Shown here in pieces: positions 6,644 to 10,101 of a stretch of DNA of 10,101 bases. The notes under the pieces were generated by a model. That model was not told the origin of the DNA. It did no database searches and saw only the letters and a list, made by a program, of their open reading frames with translations. Positions within the stretch are counted from its first letter, which is position 1, and every line of letters begins with the position of its first letter. Position numbers and translations under genes: made by a program. Source of the stretch: JAYQUR01 sp038133505 (GTDB taxonomy: Bacteria; Pseudomonadota; Alphaproteobacteria; MPNO01; UBA830); the NCBI GenBank assembly GCA_038133505.1, contig JAYPTI010000123.1, forward strand, positions 1 to 10,101. The letters run 5' to 3'.

Positions 6644-7381
6644 TCAGTCGGTCTCCACACCGGTTTCGGCGAAGGCGGCGCGAGCGGCCGGCATTGCCAG
6701 ATATTCGAAAAATTTTCGCGCGTCGTCGGCACGGCCGGTGGCGCGCACCAGCAGCGCCGCCCGGTACACATGAGTCATCTGCGCTTCTTCGGGCAACGGC
6801 CCCGCATAGGCAACGCCGCGATTGCGGAAGAACAATATCTCGGTCGCAACCCCGAAGGCGACCTCCCGAAACGCGTCGCTCGACACGAGATGCTCGTTGA
6901 CCATCGTGCCCGTATCGTAGCGGACGATCCGGGCATCGACCTCGGCCCGCACCTTGAGATCGTCGATAACGCGTTCCATGTGAAGCCCGCTCGGCGCCTC
7001 CGTCAGAACGATGGAGTGCGCCTTTCGCAAGGTACGGCGCAACGCTTCCATGTCGGAAACGTCGGGCAGGGGCTGGCCCGCCCGGGCGGCAGCGCCGATC
7101 CGGATCGTCCCGATCTGCACCGGCGCCGGATCGGCCGCCACGAGCCCCGCGTCCTGCAGCGCGTCGATCATGTGCAGCGGCAGGGAGACCACGTCGGTAT
7201 CGGCCTCGCCGGTCAGTATCGCATCGCGGATGTCGTGACCGTGCGTCGTCGCGATGTGGAGCGTTATGCCGGTATCCCGGGCAAAAGCGTCAGCGATCGA
7301 GGAGAAACCCTCGCGCGTCGCGCCCGCGGTAAAGATTCTGAGCGCGCCAGGGCCCGCGTCGGCATGTGGTTTGCTGTCCAT
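6644..7381 (-). CDS. ModA-like substrate-binding-fold protein without clear signal peptide
   Basis: A 245-residue type 2 binding-protein fold. LRIFTAGATREGFSSIADAF (14-33) with DTGITLHI (36-43) matches the opening of ModA-type molybdate/tungstate binding proteins, followed by IRDAILTGEADTDVVSLPLH (51-70), SIVLTEAPSGLHMERVIDDL (123-142), VAFGVATEILFFRNRGV (174-190) and the ending ARKFFEYLAMPAARAAFAETG. ATG 7381 leads straight into the first strand; upstream Shine-Dalgarno support is weak. An upstream in-frame ATG at 7438 would add a somewhat hydrophobic stretch, but it has no ribosome site, lacks a positive start and would collide with the cupin promoter. No modB/modC neighbours exist, so molybdate uptake is not supported. 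One base before the propeller gene: operon. A sensor or enzyme role with a small acid or oxyanion ligand is only inferred. Diverges from the cupin gene. Confidence 0.7.
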   Translation of the reverse strand: MDSKPHADAGPGALRIFTAGATREGFSSIADAFARDTGITLHIATTHGHDIRDAILTGEADTDVVSLPLHMIDALQDAGLVAADPAPVQIGTIRIGAAARAGQPLPDVSDMEALRRTLRKAHSIVLTEAPSGLHMERVIDDLKVRAEVDARIVRYDTGTMVNEHLVSSDAFREVAFGVATEILFFRNRGVAYAGPLPEEAQMTHVYRAALLVRATGRADDARKFFEYLAMPAARAAFAETGVETD

Positions 7382-7459
7382 TCCGCAGCATAGTCCGATC
7401 CCGACTCGCGGAAAAACCGATAGAATGGGCGCAGACATCGAAACAGGGAGATATCCGAC
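7382..7459. promoter_or_regulatory. Divergent ModA-like/cupin intergenic region
   Basis: Only 78 bases separate the two start codons, so both promoters lie here. TAGAAT (7421-7426) is a plausible cupin -10 without a clear -35; minus-strand TATGCT (7392-7387) could serve the other side. AGGGAG (7445-7450) is the cupin ribosome site, nine bases before ATG 7460. Confidence 0.4.
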
Positions 7460-8011
7460 ATGCTGAAACCGATCCGCCGCGTCGTTACCGGCCACGATGA
7501 AAACGGCAAAGCCGTCGTCATCATGGACGGACCTGCGGAGAACATCGTGACCTCCGAACACCGGCCCGGCGGACGGACGAACATCTGGCGCACGACGTCG
7601 ATGCCGGCCTGCTACGGCGGCGACAAGGACGAGGCCGCCGCCGACGTCCAGTTCACGCTGGAACCGCTGCCGGGCGGCACCAATTTCCGCATTTCCGAAT
7701 ATCCGCCCGAGAAGGACGGCGACAGCGCCGTCGACAGCAAGAAGGCCTTCGCCGAGGTCGGCGCCGCGCACAAGATTATCGACGGCGCACGCCACCCTTT
7801 CATGCACAGCACGGATACGGTCGATTACGCAATCGTTCTCGAAGGCGAGATCACGATGTTGATGGACGAAGAGGACGTGGTTCTCCACGCAGGCGACGTA
7901 ATCATCCAGCGCGGAACCAACCACGCCTGGGCCAACCGGTCGGACAAGCTCACCCGCATGGCGTTCATCCTCATCGACGGGGTCGACGAGAACGGCAACA
8001 AGCGCGGCTGA
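7460..8011 (+). CDS. Cupin domain-containing protein
   Basis: A 183-residue protein with one C-terminal cupin barrel. ATG 7460 follows AGGGAG by nine bases. The cupin core is RHPFMHSTDTVDYAIVLEGE (111-130), LMDEEDVVLHAGDVIIQRGT (134-153) and NHAWANRS (154-161). In canonical cupins motif 1 supplies H-x-H and E; here only H116 is present, T118 replaces the second His and D122 is near the Glu position, with H155 in motif 2, so metal binding may be altered or absent. The N-terminal half (NIWRTTSMPACYGG) is typical of a cupin family found beside catabolic SDR and amidohydrolase genes. Likely cytoplasmic. It diverges from the ModA-like operon and converges on the SDR (21 bases between stops). Enzyme (isomerase, dioxygenase, decarboxylase) versus ligand-binding role is open. 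Confidence 0.8.
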   Translation: MLKPIRRVVTGHDENGKAVVIMDGPAENIVTSEHRPGGRTNIWRTTSMPACYGGDKDEAAADVQFTLEPLPGGTNFRISEYPPEKDGDSAVDSKKAFAEVGAAHKIIDGARHPFMHSTDTVDYAIVLEGEITMLMDEEDVVLHAGDVIIQRGTNHAWANRSDKLTRMAFILIDGVDENGNKRG

Positions 8012-8024
8012 ACGCCGCGGCGTT
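8011..8024. terminator. Palindrome between converging cupin and SDR genes
   Basis: AACGCCGCGGCGTT is a perfect 14-base palindrome in the 21-base gap between the two stop codons. It could fold into a short hairpin ending transcription from either side, but has no T run. Confidence 0.3.
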
Positions 8025-8032
8025 CTGACCGC

Positions 8033-8791
8033 TCAGACGGTTACGTACCACGCGCCGTTGACGTGGATGCTCTGTCCGCTGACGAAGCGGCCGCCGCGAC
8101 CGCAAAGGAATCGCACGACGGACGCGACTTCGTCCGGTTCGCCGGTCCGACCCATCGGGACGGGGCGTGTCGCATACAAGGGCGGGATGGGGCCTCCGTC
8201 GCGTTTGGTGTTGATCAGCGCCGGCACGACCGTGTTCACGGTGATCCCGTGAGGGGCGAGTTCCGTCGCGAGCGACCCGGCCATGCCGCACAGGCCGGCC
8301 TTCGCGGCGGCGACATGGGCGCGTTCGGGAAATCCCGCGTGGCTCGCGACGCCGCCGATGTTGACGACGGAACCCATTCCGCTCGCCTTGAGCGCGGGAA
8401 GCGCTGCCTTGGTGCAGAGAAACGCGCTGTCGAGCGTCGACGCCATTAATTAATTCCAGCGCTCGAAACTGAGGTCCTCGAACGGTACTTCGCCACGCTC
8501 GGAGACGTTGTTGACCAGGATGTCCAGCCCGCCGAACGCGTTCTCTGCTGCCGCTATCAGTGATGCGGCACCGTCAGGCGTGGAGACGTCGGAGAGATGG
8601 ACGATCGCGCGGCCGCCGCGGGCCTCGACGTCGCGTGCGGTCTCTTCGGCCTCGGCCTTGGAATTTCGGGCATTGATCGCGACATTCGCGCCGGCCTCGG
8701 CGAGGGCGAGTGCGATCGCGCGGCCGATATTTCGCGCGCTCCCGGTGACGACGGCGGTCCGGCCTCGAAGTTCGTCGGCGGTTTCGGTCAC
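8033..8791 (-). pseudogene. SDR-family oxidoreductase split by an in-frame TAA stop
   Basis: A complete short-chain dehydrogenase/reductase frame of 252 codons (including the internal stop), with stop codon 114 (TAA, 8452-8450) inside. The start is GTG 8791, nine bases after AGGAG. The N-half has TAVVTGSARNIGRAIALAL (12-30), the NAD(P) glycine motif, and LDILVNNVSERG (89-100). The C-half has AFLCTKAALPAL, SVVNIGGVASHAGFPERAHV (141-160), AAAKAGL, APHGITVNTVVPALINTKRD and the ending VSGQSIHVNGAWYV. Both halves are in the same frame with normal total length, so a substitution made the stop. The next ATG (8446) is three bases later, so reinitiation could yield two polypeptides. The catalytic Asn, Ser and Tyr positions read T119, G147 and V160; only K164 remains, perhaps a subfamily trait. 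It diverges from the amidohydrolase. Expected role: oxidation or reduction of a pathway alcohol or ketone. Confidence 0.85.
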
Positions 8792-8988
8792 AGTCCTGCT
8801 CTCCTTTTCTGGATAACGTCAGGCGATCGTTCTCTCGTATCAAATCGACGCACGACGAGAAAGTCAGGCGGTTCATGTATGCGACGGCAGGAAACGAAGA
8901 AACCATCCCGGGTTTCCCGCCAAACGGTAGCGCCGTATCGCCGTGCGATATACGCTTCGCCCGCAAACACGGAAACAGGGAGGACTCC
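8792..8988. promoter_or_regulatory. Divergent SDR/amidohydrolase intergenic region
   Basis: These 197 bases hold both promoters. Seen: an 8-base direct repeat GTCAGGCG at 8818-8825 and 8863-8870, an inverted repeat TCTCGT (8833-8838) / ACGAGA (8855-8860), a minus-strand TTGATA that could be an SDR -35, and TATACG (8949-8954) as a weak rightward -10. None is decisive. Confidence 0.35.
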
Positions 8989-10035
8989 ATGGCCAAGGGC
9001 CCCGCAGGGATAGGTTTCGTCGGGTGCGATATGGTGCGCGCGCCGGCAGCGGATCACGCCACGCATGCGCATCGGCGCGAGGTGGCGATAAACGGCACGC
9101 GTATTCGTACGGTAGATATCCACGCCCATTGCCAGGTACCTGCGGCGAACTCTGTGCTCGGCCTCGACGTGGACCGACCCGACCTGTTGATGACCGACGT
9201 GTCCGTGCGGCTCGCGGCGATGGACACGCAGGGGTTGGACATCGCGGCACTCAGCATCAACCCGTTCTGGTACGGCGCCGGTCGGGACGAGGCGGCCGAG
9301 GTCGTCAGGCTTCAGAACGAGGGGCTCGCGGAGATCTGCGCTGCCAACCCGGACCGCTTCGTCGCCTTCGCCACGGTGGCGTTGCAGTATCCCGACCTGG
9401 CCGTCGAGCAGTTGAAACATGCGGTAAAAAACCTCGGGCTGCGCGGCATGAGCATGGGCTGCTCGGTCGACGGAACGGAATTGTCGGACGCGAAATTTCA
9501 TCCGGTCTGGCAGGCCTGCGAAGAACTCGACATCCTCGTCTTCATGCACCCGCAGGGCACGCAGCCGCTGGAGGCCAGTGGACGGCTGGATGGCAGCGGG
9601 GTGCTGTCCAACACGATCGGCAATCCGCTGGACACCACCATCGCGTTGTCGCATCTCATCTTCGAGGGGACGCTGGACCGCCATCCGGGGCTGAAGATCT
9701 GCGCCGTTCACGGCGGCGGCTATTTCGCCTCCTACGCCAACAGGTCCGATGCCGTTTGCACCACCTTTCCGGAGCGCGCCGGCAAGCTCCCGAAGAAGAA
9801 GCCGTCGCAATATCTGCGCGACGGCCAGCTTTATTTCGATTCCATCGTGTTCACACCCGAGGCGCTGCGCCACCTGGCGGCCGAAACCGGACCCGACAAG
9901 ATCATGATCGGTACGGACTATCCGTTTGGCTGGACCAGCGCCGAGGTGGAGCTGATCATGGCGACGCCGGGCCTGACCGACGAGGACCGCATCAACATGC
10001 TCGGCGCCACGGCGGCGCGGCTTCTCAAATTGTGA
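8989..10035 (+). CDS. Amidohydrolase-2 (ACMSD-type) metal-dependent hydrolase/decarboxylase
   Basis: A 348-residue TIM-barrel protein. ATG 8989 is preceded by GGGAGG with a five-base gap; an upstream in-frame ATG at 8875 lacks such a site. The metal and catalytic residues of the family are all visible: VDIHAHC (H45, H47), FMHPQG (H187), AVHGGGY (H241) and IGTDYPFGW (D310). This pattern fits the ACMSD/gamma-resorcylate decarboxylase group, zinc or manganese enzymes that decarboxylate or hydrolyse aromatic and unsaturated acids in the cytoplasm. An N-terminal lead of about 40 residues precedes the HxH and carries a second histidine cluster, DHATHAHRR (22-30). The gene is intact. It diverges from the SDR, and its stop lies 11 bases from the 3' end of the tRNA-Ser. 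Decarboxylase versus hydrolase cannot be decided from sequence; a link to the cupin and SDR is inferred from context. Confidence 0.85.
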   Translation: MAKGPAGIGFVGCDMVRAPAADHATHAHRREVAINGTRIRTVDIHAHCQVPAANSVLGLDVDRPDLLMTDVSVRLAAMDTQGLDIAALSINPFWYGAGRDEAAEVVRLQNEGLAEICAANPDRFVAFATVALQYPDLAVEQLKHAVKNLGLRGMSMGCSVDGTELSDAKFHPVWQACEELDILVFMHPQGTQPLEASGRLDGSGVLSNTIGNPLDTTIALSHLIFEGTLDRHPGLKICAVHGGGYFASYANRSDAVCTTFPERAGKLPKKKPSQYLRDGQLYFDSIVFTPEALRHLAAETGPDKIMIGTDYPFGWTSAEVELIMATPGLTDEDRINMLGATAARLLKL

Positions 10036-10046
10036 AGGGCTGCATT

Positions 10047-10101
10047 TGGCGGATGGGGTGGGATTCGAACCCACGAGACGCTTGCACGCCTGCCGGTTTT
10101 C
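10047..10101 (-). tRNA. tRNA-Ser, 3' part (5' end outside window)
   Basis: On the minus strand the sequence ends CCCATCC-G-CCA: acceptor 3' strand 10057-10051, discriminator G73 at 10050, encoded CCA at 10049-10047. The T arm is GTGGG-TTCGAAT-CCCAC. A long variable arm (AGGCG, loop TGCAAG, CGTCT with one G-U pair) marks a class II tRNA, and discriminator G points to serine. The edge bases GAAAACCGG read as anticodon positions 35-38 (GA, AA) and the 3' anticodon stem, so the anticodon ends in GA and serves UCN codons; its first base is outside the window. Confidence 0.85.

Noticed and set aside
5812..6900. Plus-strand frame opposite the propeller gene
   Set aside because: Arginine-rich, low-complexity translation with no motif; shadow of the YVTN-repeat gene.
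7382..7924. N-terminal extension of the ModA-like frame up to 7924
   Set aside because: It lies antisense to the cupin gene; the fold begins just after ATG 7381.
7440..8982. GAAACAGGGAG repeated before the cupin and amidohydrolase starts (7440-7450, 8972-8982)
   Set aside because: It is an 11-base match centred on the Shine-Dalgarno region, where similarity is expected; not taken as a separate regulatory element.
8875..8988. Upstream start for the amidohydrolase at 8875
   Set aside because: No ribosome site there, while ATG 8989 has GGGAGG at ideal distance; the extra residues look non-coding.
8788..10074. Long minus-strand frame opposite the amidohydrolase
   Set aside because: It is a GC-bias shadow of a gene with clear active-site motifs on the plus strand, and it runs into the tRNA.
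1..10101. CRISPR array, insertion sequence, integrase or toxin-antitoxin module
   Set aside because: No repeat-spacer pattern, terminal inverted repeats, transposase or integrase motifs were seen on either strand.

Overview
The window is GC-rich, densely packed DNA that most resembles an alphaproteobacterium. Reasons: a DUF1194 protein, an LdtR-like MarR regulator tail, a TadG-type pilus protein tail, Shine-Dalgarno sites of the GGGAG/GGAGG type, and strong third-position GC bias that creates many long spurious frames. No mobile element, integrase or CRISPR array is visible.

Layout. (1) 1-636, minus: the N-terminal two thirds of an EgtD histidine methyltransferase (ergothioneine biosynthesis), running off the left edge. 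(2) 790-1518: the tail of a MarR regulator (minus) joined head to head with the tail of a TadG-like vWA pilus protein (plus). Both have lost their N-terminal parts at the same point near 1117-1129, so this is a rearrangement or assembly junction. (3) 1540-2763, minus: an Fsr-like MFS exporter. (4) 2885-3687, minus: a secreted DUF1194 vWA-like protein broken by a one-base frameshift. (5) 3805-10035: an accessory, probably catabolic block of seven genes. In order: a PuuE-like polysaccharide deacetylase/amidohydrolase (minus), an NMT1/THI5-like SBP-fold protein (plus), a YncE-like beta-propeller and a ModA-like SBP-fold protein (minus, operon), a cupin (plus), an SDR with an in-frame stop (minus), and an ACMSD-type amidohydrolase (plus). 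(6) 10047-10101, minus: the 3' part of a tRNA-Ser running off the right edge.

How the genes may work together. Both SBP-fold proteins and the beta-propeller start without a recognisable export signal, and no ABC permease or ATPase gene is present. With two predicted hydrolases/decarboxylases, a cupin and an SDR, this suggests a cytoplasmic small-molecule degradation pathway. In such a pathway the SBP folds could act as enzymes or ligand sensors, as in THI5/NMT1, MqnA/MqnD and 4,5-dihydroxyphthalate decarboxylase, and not as transport proteins. The substrate cannot be read from the sequence. The best regulatory signal is the 4684-4793 divergent region. There, back-to-back promoters share one -35 box (TTTGACAAA), and a perfect 12-base palindrome overlaps the rightward -10. 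A clean intrinsic terminator for the rightward gene lies inside the coding sequence of the converging propeller gene.

Three independent disruptions (chimeric junction, frameshift, nonsense codon) in 10 kb mean either relaxed selection on this region or sequence/assembly error; this cannot be settled from the window alone.
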